From NCBI GenBank assembly GCA_017993055.1, contig JAGONM010000004.1:94633-158632 (forward strand): a stretch of 64,000 nucleotides of DNA. Reading direction: 5' to 3'. The position numbers were made by a program, and so were the translations under genes. Origin of the DNA: Armatimonadota bacterium. Its GTDB lineage: Bacteria; Armatimonadota; UBA5829; DTJY01. Every line of letters begins with the position of its first letter. Position 1 is the first letter of the stretch. The notes below the pieces were generated by a model, which worked only from the letters and a program-made list of their open reading frames with translations, searched no databases and was not told where the DNA came from. Positions 25,263 to 32,605 of this stretch are shown in pieces.

Positions 25263-25465
25263 GGAGCGACGGAGATGATACGTCCGTACGTGTTGAGTCG
25301 AAACCTACTCTGGATGCATATTGTTTCTCTGCAAAACCCCGACATTGCGCGTTTCTCGACGCACGCGTGTCGGGGTCTTGCGTTATAGTCCTTGGCATGA
25401 GAGGAATGGGGTGATGCATATCTGACCAATCTAACTCGATCCCGTACCCGGCGTTCACAGCCGGG
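25263..25465 (+). promoter_or_regulatory. Structured 5' leader of amidase B (candidate cis-regulatory RNA)
   Basis: It has the same order of parts as the amidase A leader: GGAGCGACGGAGATG (25263-25277), a hairpin (CCCCGACA 25337-25344 with TGTCGGGG 25368-25375, inner GCGT/ACGC) followed by TCTTG, GGGGTGATGC (25408-25417) plus ATATCTG, and CCCGGC/GCCGGG (25447-25465) before GGAAGGAGG. Distances to the start codon agree within 2 bases for both boxes, although the sequence between them has diverged. The whole 24774-25492 stretch contains no credible gene. Confidence 0.5.
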
Positions 25466-25492
25466 ACGACATAAGGAAGGAGGATTTGGAAA

Positions 25493-28048
25493 GTGATAAG
25501 GAAGCGATTTCTGTTTGTCGTGCTCGGACTCTGTTTGGCGATATGTTCGGCAGGGTCCGCGGTTCAGGCAGACCCCTATGATGCGGTCGAGAGCGTGGTG
25601 ACCGACAGCGGCGTGTTCCCGGAAGGGACTTCGGTTGTGGATATCACGATTGTCGGCGGCAGCATCATCGTGGAACTGAGCCTGGAGGCGATCCCTCCGG
25701 ATTTCTGCGATACGATGTCGGATAGCATGGTCAAGGCCATTGTGGATGCTGTGTCGCCCTTCAAGGAACTGACGGACATCGAGGTGCAGGTCGGCGGTCA
25801 GCCTCTGTGGGCCTATCTCACGAGATCGGAGCAGACCTATGAGGGTGACGTGCCCTCGGTTAGCCCCGTCGTCCGCAGACTTGCCATGGGCGCGCAGAAC
25901 CCGCTGTCCGAGCCTAGCGTGGCCCCCATCTCCACTGAGTTGGCCGGGAAACTGGTCGTCCTTCATCCCAGCCACGGCTCATACGTGTACGGTACGCCCC
26001 CGTCGGTCTGGTATAGGGCCATGCGGACGTTCTGTGGGCCGAACCCGGTGACGAACTCGCCATACGCCCCGTACTCCTATCAGCCCAGTGACTACTACTA
26101 CTGGACGAAGGGGCTCGGGTGGCCGATGTACTACGAGGACGATATGTCCCCGGAGACCATCAGGTTCCTCTATGCCTACTGTCAGTCTGGAGGCGCCGCA
26201 ACCTACTGCTCCAGAAACCTTGACAAGAACGCCGGCGATTTCCCTGCCACGACCTATGGCTATCCGGCGCCAACGTTCCCGCTGCCGAAGTGGCAGACTG
26301 CCACCAAGTATGCCCTGCAGGATCGGGGCGGCATACCTTCCACGGTCTGGAACACCACGGATGTGACCGGAGAGAGCAACATAGACCTCCGGGCGAGGGC
26401 CTATTACACCAACTGGCTGATGCAGACCCTGGGCTACAGCTATACCAACACCGTCTCGTTCAGCCTGCATAGCAACGCGGCCACAACAGGGACGCCCATA
26501 CAGTCTCAGGCACGCGGTACTGAGACTTACTGGTACGCTACCCAGTATCCGACCGAACAGGCCCAGTCCCAGGCCTTCTGCACGGCGGTGGAGAACGGCG
26601 TCATCAGCGCCATTCGCACGCAGTATGACGGCTACTGGGCCGAGCCCATCTACGACAGCGCAAACTCAACGATAACTCCGCCCGAGTGGACCGTCGCGTA
26701 CGGCACCTATCGCGGCTACGTGCAGGACGGCGGGACTAACTATCGCTGGCAGGATCGCGGCGTGAAGACAACCAACTTCGGTGAAATCCGGGAGTGCAAG
26801 TGCCCGGCCCAGTTGATGGAGCTTCTCTTCCACGACGACTGGAAGTTCTACCCCGATCAGGCATTCCACCAGGACCCGATCTTCCGCTCCACCGTGGCTT
26901 GGGGTATGTACACCGGAATCTGCAACTTCTTCGGTGTGACTCCTAAGGCGAGGCTGGCCGCGACCGTCGAGTCGGTGAGTTTCCCGGCGGTAGTGCAGCC
27001 CGGTGAGACCTTCACGGGCACGGTCACTATGCGAAACCTCGGTCAGGCATGGTGCTGGGGAATGAAGCAGGTCGGTACCGTCTACGGGCCCTACAACGTG
27101 TGGGTGCTGAAGGGGACCAACGCAGACCAGTTTGGAGGCGCCGGCGTCAAGGTTCAGCTCGCGAACGACGGCTACTACTATCCGGGTGACACCGCGACCT
27201 TCACTGTGAGTCTCACTGCGCCGGCGACCGGCGGCTACTACAACACGAGTTGGAGAATGCGCAAGGACGACGGGAAGGGCGGAGACTTCGGCAGCACGGC
27301 CACCGCCGTGATCGGCGTCGATGCCCCGTGGTTCACGGCCACCCAGAACGCGGCCAACGTGAAGACCGGCAGTTCCGCGGCGACCGCCCCTGTTACGCTT
27401 CGCGGCGACGTGCTCATCACCGTGATGCCGAGCCCCGCGATCGGCTTCGGGGCGAACGACCCGGTTCAGATCTCCGTGGACGGCGTGGCGACCGGCGCCG
27501 TGACGGAGTCTGGCGGCAACTACGTCTGCACGGCAACGGTAGATGGTGCGACCGCCAACGGTGCGCATCAGATCACCGTAACCGTTACTGAGGCCGATGA
27601 CTCTGTGACCGTTCTGAACGACTGGATCTATGTCAACAAGAACGAGATCAACGGCACGGTCACTCTGCCCGGCTTCGTAGGAGCTTCCAGAGACGTTGCG
27701 TTCTCGATTGACGGCGCAGCGCCGATCACCAGGTCCCTGTCGTTCGCCGGCGGCGTTGCTGGCTACAAGCTGGTGAACCTGCCCGACACGGTGAGCACAT
27801 TGAGCGCCAAGACCGCGTGGACGCTCAGGCAGAACAAAGCCGCTTCGCTGGTTGATGCGGTGGACTTTGTTCTCGCAGGTGGCGACATCGACGGCGGCAA
27901 CTCTGTCAACATAGCGGACTACAACCTCCTCAAGTCTAGTTGGTTCCAGGCGGCTCCCGCGGCCGACATCAGTGGCGATGGGGTAGTCAACGGTGCGGAC
28001 TACAACATCATGAAGGCCAACTGGTTCACCGCGGGCGATCCTCAGTAG
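25493..28048 (+). CDS. Secreted GerMN / N-acetylmuramoyl-L-alanine amidase (amidase B) with type I dockerin-like end
   Basis: 851 residues from a GTG with GGAAGGAGG upstream; Sec signal 1-26. GerMN-like domain about 28-110. Amidase_3 domain about 150-480 with candidate ligands His161 (PSHG), Glu221, His326 (SLHSNAA, then GTETYWY) and Glu443 (PAQLMELLFHDD). An NBR1-like Ig domain follows at about 490-605. From there it differs from amidase A: an Ig-like region (about 610-790) and two dockerin type I-like calcium repeats at about 796-851 (DIDGGNSVNIADYNLLKSSW and DISGDGVVNGADYNIMKANW). Dockerins bind cohesins in cellulosomes, but isolated dockerins occur widely without cohesins and none is seen here. 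The enzyme probably trims peptidoglycan outside the membrane. Confidence 0.85.
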   Translation: MIRKRFLFVVLGLCLAICSAGSAVQADPYDAVESVVTDSGVFPEGTSVVDITIVGGSIIVELSLEAIPPDFCDTMSDSMVKAIVDAVSPFKELTDIEVQVGGQPLWAYLTRSEQTYEGDVPSVSPVVRRLAMGAQNPLSEPSVAPISTELAGKLVVLHPSHGSYVYGTPPSVWYRAMRTFCGPNPVTNSPYAPYSYQPSDYYYWTKGLGWPMYYEDDMSPETIRFLYAYCQSGGAATYCSRNLDKNAGDFPATTYGYPAPTFPLPKWQTATKYALQDRGGIPSTVWNTTDVTGESNIDLRARAYYTNWLMQTLGYSYTNTVSFSLHSNAATTGTPIQSQARGTETYWYATQYPTEQAQSQAFCTAVENGVISAIRTQYDGYWAEPIYDSANSTITPPEWTVAYGTYRGYVQDGGTNYRWQDRGVKTTNFGEIRECKCPAQLMELLFHDDWKFYPDQAFHQDPIFRSTVAWGMYTGICNFFGVTPKARLAATVESVSFPAVVQPGETFTGTVTMRNLGQAWCWGMKQVGTVYGPYNVWVLKGTNADQFGGAGVKVQLANDGYYYPGDTATFTVSLTAPATGGYYNTSWRMRKDDGKGGDFGSTATAVIGVDAPWFTATQNAANVKTGSSAATAPVTLRGDVLITVMPSPAIGFGANDPVQISVDGVATGAVTESGGNYVCTATVDGATANGAHQITVTVTEADDSVTVLNDWIYVNKNEINGTVTLPGFVGASRDVAFSIDGAAPITRSLSFAGGVAGYKLVNLPDTVSTLSAKTAWTLRQNKAASLVDAVDFVLAGGDIDGGNSVNIADYNLLKSSWFQAAPAADISGDGVVNGADYNIMKANWFTAGDPQ

Positions 28049-28172
28049 AATCGGCTTGAGAATAGAAAAGGCAACCGTCGGGGCCTCGGTGCATTCCGCA
28101 TGACTCGGGGTCCCGGACGGTGCCGAAGAACAGCGAATCCGGTCTATTGAACCGGAAGGAAAGGAGAGAAGG

Positions 28173-28793
28173 ATGAGAAGACCAATTGTCTTCGCGGCGA
28201 TCATAGCCGTCTTGGCGCTCATGGTCTCTGTTGCCCAGGCTGCCGACGCGACGTGGAACTTCAGCACGTGGGCGAATCCGGCATCGCCTGAGGTGTACCA
28301 GAACTTCTACGGCGTGCCTTCGGCTGTGATCAACGTGGACCCCCTATGGGGTACCGGTTGGTATGACACCATGCCCGCCGTGTACGGGAGCGCCCAGGGC
28401 TGGTGGGATATCGCCACGGGCTCCATCGTTCTGAGCATTCCCGATATGGACAACGCCCCTCCGGAATCGTGGAAGGAGCTTGTCGTGAAGATCACCTATT
28501 GGGATGATATCAGCAAGGCTCCGACGATCCAGGCATCGCCGCAGTTTACGGTGCTTGGCAAGACGACGGTGCTGGCCGAAGCTGGCCCCGTGGGCGGCGG
28601 CTGGTATACCGATACCTGGGTGCTGAATGTCGCGCCGATCCCGAGCATGGCGGTGATCACGATCCTCGGCGACGCGGACTGGGGATCGCAGATTGACAGG
28701 ATAAACGTCATCCCCGAGCCGAGCGGCGTTCTGGCGCTCTTCAGCGGCATGGCCGGCCTCACGGGTCTGATTCTCCGCCGAAGACGCGCATAG
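28173..28793 (+). CDS. PEP-CTERM sorting-signal protein, surface or exopolysaccharide-associated
   Basis: 206 residues with GGAGAGAAGG upstream and a Sec signal (1-23). The mature part is all-beta with many aromatic residues and no catalytic motif. The C-terminus, IPEPSGVLALFSGMAGLTGLILRRRRA, shown here in parts as IPEPSGVLALFSG and an Arg-rich tail, is a canonical PEP-CTERM tripartite signal (PEP motif, membrane segment, arginines), which exosortase recognises. No exosortase gene lies in the window. The gene follows amidase B by 124 bases without a terminator between them, so it may be transcribed with it. Confidence 0.88.
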   Translation: MRRPIVFAAIIAVLALMVSVAQAADATWNFSTWANPASPEVYQNFYGVPSAVINVDPLWGTGWYDTMPAVYGSAQGWWDIATGSIVLSIPDMDNAPPESWKELVVKITYWDDISKAPTIQASPQFTVLGKTTVLAEAGPVGGGWYTDTWVLNVAPIPSMAVITILGDADWGSQIDRINVIPEPSGVLALFSGMAGLTGLILRRRRA

Positions 28794-28818
28794 TCTACAT
28801 GCGAGACCGCGTGCCACA

Positions 28819-28847
28819 CGGGCCCGGCGCCATCGGCGCCGGGCCCG
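28819..28847 (+). terminator. Intrinsic terminator after the PEP-CTERM gene
   Basis: A perfect 13-bp stem (28819-28831 with 28835-28847), loop ATC, then TTCTCTTGT. Near-identical stem to 24821-24848. Confidence 0.85.
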
Positions 28848-28870
28848 TTCTCTTGTATTCCGACCCGCTC

Positions 28871-28899
28871 TTGACCTCGCTTGGCTCATTGTGTATGCT
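28871..28899 (+). promoter_or_regulatory. Sigma70 promoter of the UroD-family gene at 28940
   Basis: TTGACC (28871-28876), 17-base spacer, TATGCT (28894-28899); predicted start about 34 bases before the start codon. Confidence 0.65.
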
Positions 28900-28939
28900 G
28901 GTTGCGCGATTGACCGCCCATTTCGGACCAGGGGGACCT

Positions 28940-30121
28940 ATGGCAGAAGATAAGCGCACTCGGCTGCTCGAGTTGAGATCGGAAGACCGGAAACTGAAGG
29001 AATACGGGCTTGAGGAGACGCCGTCTCCCGGTGCCTATACGCACCGGGATCGCTATCGGCGCACAATGCACTTCCAGAGCGTGGACCGCATCCCGAACCA
29101 TGAGTTCGGCTACTGGGACGACACTCTCGTGCGGTGGCACGACGAGGGCCTGCCCGCCGAGATTGACTCCAACTGGGCGGCCGATGTGTTTTTCGGCTTC
29201 GACCCAACCGGGGGCGTGCCGGTTCACATGGGCATCAACCCCGGCTACCAGCACGAGGTGTTGGAGGAGACCGACCGCTACAAGATCATTCGGGGCGGCG
29301 ACGGGGCCAAGTGCATGGTCTACACGGATGGTTCGTCAACTATCCCGCACTACATCGAGTTTCCGCTCAAGGATCGGCAGACTTGGGAGGAGGACTTCAA
29401 GCACCGCATCAACCCGGACGATCCCGCGCGGTACGGCGTGGACTGGGACGCCGTCCGGAAGAACCTCGTGGGGCGAGATTACCCGGCGGGCATCGGCTTC
29501 GGTTCGCTGTTCGGCTGGATACGCAACTGGATGGGATTTGAGGGCGTGTCTCTCACGTGCTACGACGATCCCGATCTGATCGTCGAGGTCATGGAACAAG
29601 TCACAGTTATGATCGAGAAGATCCTCAACTACTCACTCGAACAGTACTCCGATCTGGACTTCGCTTCCGGCTGGGAGGACATGTGTTTCAACCACGGCCC
29701 GATCATCTCGCCGAAGATGTTCAAGGAATGGATGGTCCCGCGCTACAAGCGGATCACCGACATACTTCACAAGCACGGGATTGACGTGGTGATCACCGAC
29801 TGCGACGGAAATATCAATGAGCTGGTCGGCCTCTGGATCGAGGGCGGCGTCAACTGCATGTTCCCGCTGGAGATCAACTCCGGCACGATTCCCGCCGAGC
29901 TGAGGGCGAAGTACGGGCAGCAGGTTCTACTCGCGGGCGGCGTGGACAAGATTCAGTTGGCGCGGGGCAGAGGCGAGATCGAGCAGGAGATCGAGAGGCT
30001 GCGCCCGACTGTGGAGTCAGGGGGGTTCATACCCCACGTTGACCATCGAGTGCCTCCGGATGTTTCCTATGAGAACTACCTCTACTACCTGAGAGTGAAG
30101 AGGCAGGCCTTCTGTTCGTAG
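28940..30121 (+). CDS. Uroporphyrinogen-decarboxylase-family protein (copy 1)
   Basis: 393 residues from the ATG at 28940, which has AGGGGGA just upstream and lies downstream of a promoter that excludes longer starts. The fold is that of URO-D/MtaA-type proteins (PF01208): RDRYRRTMHFQSVDRIPNHEFGYW at the start, FGSLFGWIRNWMGFEG, DLDFASGWEDMCFNHGPIISPKMF, HGIDVVITDCDGNINELVGLWIEGGVNCMFP and VLLAGGVDKIQLARG near the end. True heme UroD has an N-terminal LRxxPD-type motif that is missing here, so this is more likely a methyltransferase or other family member of unknown substrate. No corrinoid protein is adjacent. Confidence 0.85.
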   Translation: MAEDKRTRLLELRSEDRKLKEYGLEETPSPGAYTHRDRYRRTMHFQSVDRIPNHEFGYWDDTLVRWHDEGLPAEIDSNWAADVFFGFDPTGGVPVHMGINPGYQHEVLEETDRYKIIRGGDGAKCMVYTDGSSTIPHYIEFPLKDRQTWEEDFKHRINPDDPARYGVDWDAVRKNLVGRDYPAGIGFGSLFGWIRNWMGFEGVSLTCYDDPDLIVEVMEQVTVMIEKILNYSLEQYSDLDFASGWEDMCFNHGPIISPKMFKEWMVPRYKRITDILHKHGIDVVITDCDGNINELVGLWIEGGVNCMFPLEINSGTIPAELRAKYGQQVLLAGGVDKIQLARGRGEIEQEIERLRPTVESGGFIPHVDHRVPPDVSYENYLYYLRVKRQAFCS

Positions 30122-30142
30122 TCTTCTATCACAGGTGTTATC

Positions 30143-30793
30143 GTGAAACTCGCCGGGTTCAATGGTCGCTATGGTCTGATGGCCGTCGTGGTCCTGGTGG
30201 CCGCAGTCGCCGGGTGGCTGGCGAGCCTGTGGGTTTCCGCGCGTCTGGACGCAGGCGCTGACGAGCGCCGCAGGATGGCCGAGGTAGACGAGTATGAGGG
30301 CCTCGGCGAGCGGTCGGGGATCAAGAATGACCTTGTGCTGGACGTCCGGCCGGCGGCCCAGAGCGTTGCGTCGGGCGCCCCGATCGGGCTGACGGTCCTT
30401 CTGACCAATCGCGGCAGCCGGAGCATCATGCTCAGTTCATGGGTGGAGCCGTATCCCGCCATCCTCGCTAGCAATCAGCTTCCCTTGAAGGTTGATATCA
30501 AGCGCGGTGGCGAGCGTACCACCTACCACGGGGACGCGGCCGTCATGCCGTTGCATCGAAAAGGCGACTTCCTGAGCGTCCGACCCGGTGAAACGAAGTC
30601 ATTCGCCGTCGAGATCAACAAGCCCGGCGCTCGCGGGAGGTGGGATATGTCCGCGCCCGGCACCTATGAGATCGCACTGTGGTACGAGACGTATCTCTCG
30701 GGCAAGTACGCCGGAGTTCGCGCCTGGACCGGCATGACCAACCCGGTCGTCGTCACTGCTACGGTATTCGGGATCAGGGAGAACGCCCAGTGA
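30143..30793 (+). CDS. Membrane-anchored protein with an Ig-like domain, unknown function
   Basis: 216 residues from a GTG start. A single N-terminal hydrophobic segment (residues 12-31) anchors or exports it. Residues about 62-212 form an all-beta domain (LVLDVRPAAQSVASGAPIGL, VLLTNRGSRSIML, LSVRPGETKSFAVEI, GTYEIALWYETYLSG) with the layout of BsuPI-like or other Ig-like envelope domains. I do not recognise the family. It overlaps the next gene by 4 bases (GTGA), so the two products probably work together. Confidence 0.65.
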   Translation: MKLAGFNGRYGLMAVVVLVAAVAGWLASLWVSARLDAGADERRRMAEVDEYEGLGERSGIKNDLVLDVRPAAQSVASGAPIGLTVLLTNRGSRSIMLSSWVEPYPAILASNQLPLKVDIKRGGERTTYHGDAAVMPLHRKGDFLSVRPGETKSFAVEINKPGARGRWDMSAPGTYEIALWYETYLSGKYAGVRAWTGMTNPVVVTATVFGIRENAQ

Positions 30794-31716
30794 ACGAAGC
30801 GCAAGTCATCTGGCGGGTGAACATCGCGGAAGCCCTGGATCTATTCGAGACCGGATTCGACGATCTGTGCGCCGATCCGGAAGGCAGGGTGTATGTAGGC
30901 GACGGGGTCAATGCCTCGGTGCATCGCATCGCCCCGCAGGGCGAGATCGAGCGCACATTCGACGTGATCAACCCGGCGCCGATTCAGGGTCAGGAGTCCG
31001 GCCTCAGTCTGCTGGTAACCGCGGATTCTTCCTTCTCTGTCGCCGATCCCGGAAACGGGCGTGTGGTGAGGTACGATCCCATGGGCCGGGAGACAGGCGA
31101 GTTTGCCGCGCCCGGCCTGCTTGCTTTCTGCGGCGGTCCAGATGATACGGTCTACGTTCTCTCATCGAGCGGCGATGAAGAGAAGCTCGACTGCTATGAC
31201 GCGATCGGCTGCCCGCTGGATACCCTGTGTGCTCCAAAACGGCACCGCTCGCACCTTGCGCCCGAACTCGTGAGTGTAGACGTGGATACCGTTGGGAGCG
31301 CCTACGTGAGCTATGGAATGCCTCCATACCGAGTCTGGCGCATATCGCGAACCGCAGAGGTTGCTGAGGTCGGCGATAGGTGCGCCGGGACTTCGCTGGA
31401 CACTTGGCAGAGGGATTTCGACCATCCCGAGGACGCCGTGCTGATATCGGACATCTGCTTTGATCCCGCCAGCTCTATCCTGTGGGTGCTGCTCGCATTT
31501 CGGCAGTCTGGACGTCAGGCTCTAGACGCCTTCAGCCCGCAGGGTGACTTCCTCGGGTCGGTCGGCCTGCCCCGCATCGAGAATCTCTTCAGCGGCGTAT
31601 GCGCGTCGGGCGACGGAGGACTGTATGTCCTCGATGGAGCGGCAGGCAACCTCGTGCGCATCGATCCGCCGGTGGGGCTGCTCCAGGCAGACGTGCAAAA
31701 GGCCGGCAATCCCTGA
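30790..31716 (+). CDS. Beta-propeller-like protein (NHL/SMP-30-type repeats), unknown function
   Basis: 308 residues from the GTG at 30790, whose bases overlap the upstream stop. Repeats such as DLCADPEGRVYVGDGVNASVHRI, SFSVADPGNGRVVRYDPMGRE, FCGGPDDTVYVLSS, DVDTVGSAYVSYGMPPYRVWRI and VCASGDGGLYVLDGAAGNLVRI are blades of a six- or seven-bladed propeller of the NHL or gluconolactonase-like class. There is no signal peptide. The role could be a scaffold or lactonase; catalytic metal ligands are not clear. Translationally coupled to the membrane protein before it. Confidence 0.65.
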   Translation: MNEAQVIWRVNIAEALDLFETGFDDLCADPEGRVYVGDGVNASVHRIAPQGEIERTFDVINPAPIQGQESGLSLLVTADSSFSVADPGNGRVVRYDPMGRETGEFAAPGLLAFCGGPDDTVYVLSSSGDEEKLDCYDAIGCPLDTLCAPKRHRSHLAPELVSVDVDTVGSAYVSYGMPPYRVWRISRTAEVAEVGDRCAGTSLDTWQRDFDHPEDAVLISDICFDPASSILWVLLAFRQSGRQALDAFSPQGDFLGSVGLPRIENLFSGVCASGDGGLYVLDGAAGNLVRIDPPVGLLQADVQKAGNP

Positions 31717-31725
31717 TCGCCGGCC
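31701..31725. terminator. Weak bidirectional hairpin between convergent genes
   Basis: A 7-bp GGCCGGC/GCCGGCC stem with an 11-base loop overlaps the stop of the propeller gene and faces the zinc-ribbon gene. Confidence 0.4.
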
Positions 31726-31750
31726 CGGTACTCCGCATCTGCGGGAGAGA

Positions 31751-31966
31751 CTATTCGCCCAGTTCTTCGGTAGCTGCTTCCTCGACCTCGGAGACCTCAG
31801 ACCCGCTGCAGTTCCAGTTGTCGCAGTCCAGGCGGGAGCAGTAGAACATCTTCTTCGTTGACCCGTCCGTGAACAGCACCTCGGCAATATGTGCGCTGCT
31901 GCACCTCAAGCACATGATCGGGTCCACCACATTTATGATTCGAAGCTGTGTATTCTCTCTACTCAT
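31751..31966 (-). CDS. Small zinc-ribbon-like protein
   Basis: 71 residues. CLRC (residues 19-22) and, twenty residues later, CSRLDCDNWNC give two or more cysteine pairs typical of a zinc ribbon or knuckle. The tail is acidic (SEVSEVEEAATEELGE). Its ATG overlaps the stop of the STAS-domain gene (ATGA), so it is translated with it. The size and coupling suggest a regulatory partner, for example a binding protein of the STAS pathway, but no function can be named. Confidence 0.6.
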   Translation of the reverse strand: MSRENTQLRIINVVDPIMCLRCSSAHIAEVLFTDGSTKKMFYCSRLDCDNWNCSGSEVSEVEEAATEELGE

Positions 31967-32391
31967 GCCTGTACCTGTTTCACCTTTGATTCAGCGAGTC
32001 TGGCCGTGACGGAGCGGACGTCGGATGCCGGCTCGGATATCCTGCGAATCCTGGAGAGCGCCTGTCCCTCCGACGTGCAGAATCGAAACAGCTTCTCCAC
32101 CGAGTTTCGATGCACGATGCCTGCTATCTGCTGGGCGTCTGCAATGAGATCCAGGTTGCCGTAGTGCGACTGTACGAGCGATGCTACCTTCTTGAGCGAT
32201 TCCAGGTTTCTGAGGCTCTGTGCGGCGGCCTTCTTGAGATTGATCATGACGTTGTAGTGGCCCGCGCTGACCAGTCTCTCGATCATCTCCTCGAGTCGTT
32301 CGAGTGTGTGCTTGTTTATCTCGCCGGTGAGATCCAGCACTGGGACACCTGCGTAGTTTCTAAGTGTGATGCTGAACTCCGAGTTAGCCAT
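31963..32391 (-). CDS. STAS-domain protein (anti-sigma-factor antagonist type)
   Basis: 142 residues from the ATG at 32391, 7 bases after GAGG; an ATG two codons earlier is too close to that site. The STAS fold is seen in VPVLDLTGEINKHTLERLEEMIERL, YNVMINLKKAAAQSLRNLESLKKVASLV and LDLIADAQQIAGIVHRNSVEKLFRF. In the usual phosphorylation loop (D-S-G) the sequence is KKAAAQSL, so the canonical D-S is changed to A-A/Q-S and switching by a SpoIIAB-like kinase is doubtful. It is followed by the coupled zinc-ribbon gene and a C-terminal extension of 35 residues. Confidence 0.75.
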   Translation of the reverse strand: MANSEFSITLRNYAGVPVLDLTGEINKHTLERLEEMIERLVSAGHYNVMINLKKAAAQSLRNLESLKKVASLVQSHYGNLDLIADAQQIAGIVHRNSVEKLFRFCTSEGQALSRIRRISEPASDVRSVTARLAESKVKQVQA

Positions 32392-32541
32392 CCCCATACC
32401 TCATCGAAGATGATCGCGATGCCGTGCTCGTGCCCGCACGAGGCAACTAGTGACTACATTATCGGTGAGATTGCTGGGGAAGTTTAGAGGACACTCCGCG
32501 TACCAACGGAGAACGAATGGGCCGGGTTGCAGACGGCATTT

Positions 32542-32566
32542 GGGCCAGGAGTTGCACTCCTGGCCC
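32542..32566. terminator. Terminator hairpin of the hisF-amidohydrolase operon
   Basis: A perfect 11-bp stem GGGCCAGGAGT/ACTCCTGGCCC with loop TGC, 40 bases after the amidohydrolase stop on the minus strand. It has almost the sequence of the hairpin at 19803-19827 and no U-run. Confidence 0.65.
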
Positions 32567-32605
32567 GGAACGCGTGAGACGATTGCGGGATTGCGGGCCT
32601 ATCGG

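Noticed and set aside
25062..25388. Possible 108-codon gene in the leader of amidase B
   Set aside because: It spans the conserved operator, promoter and hairpin, has no counterpart in the amidase A leader and its codon use is unlike that of neighbours.
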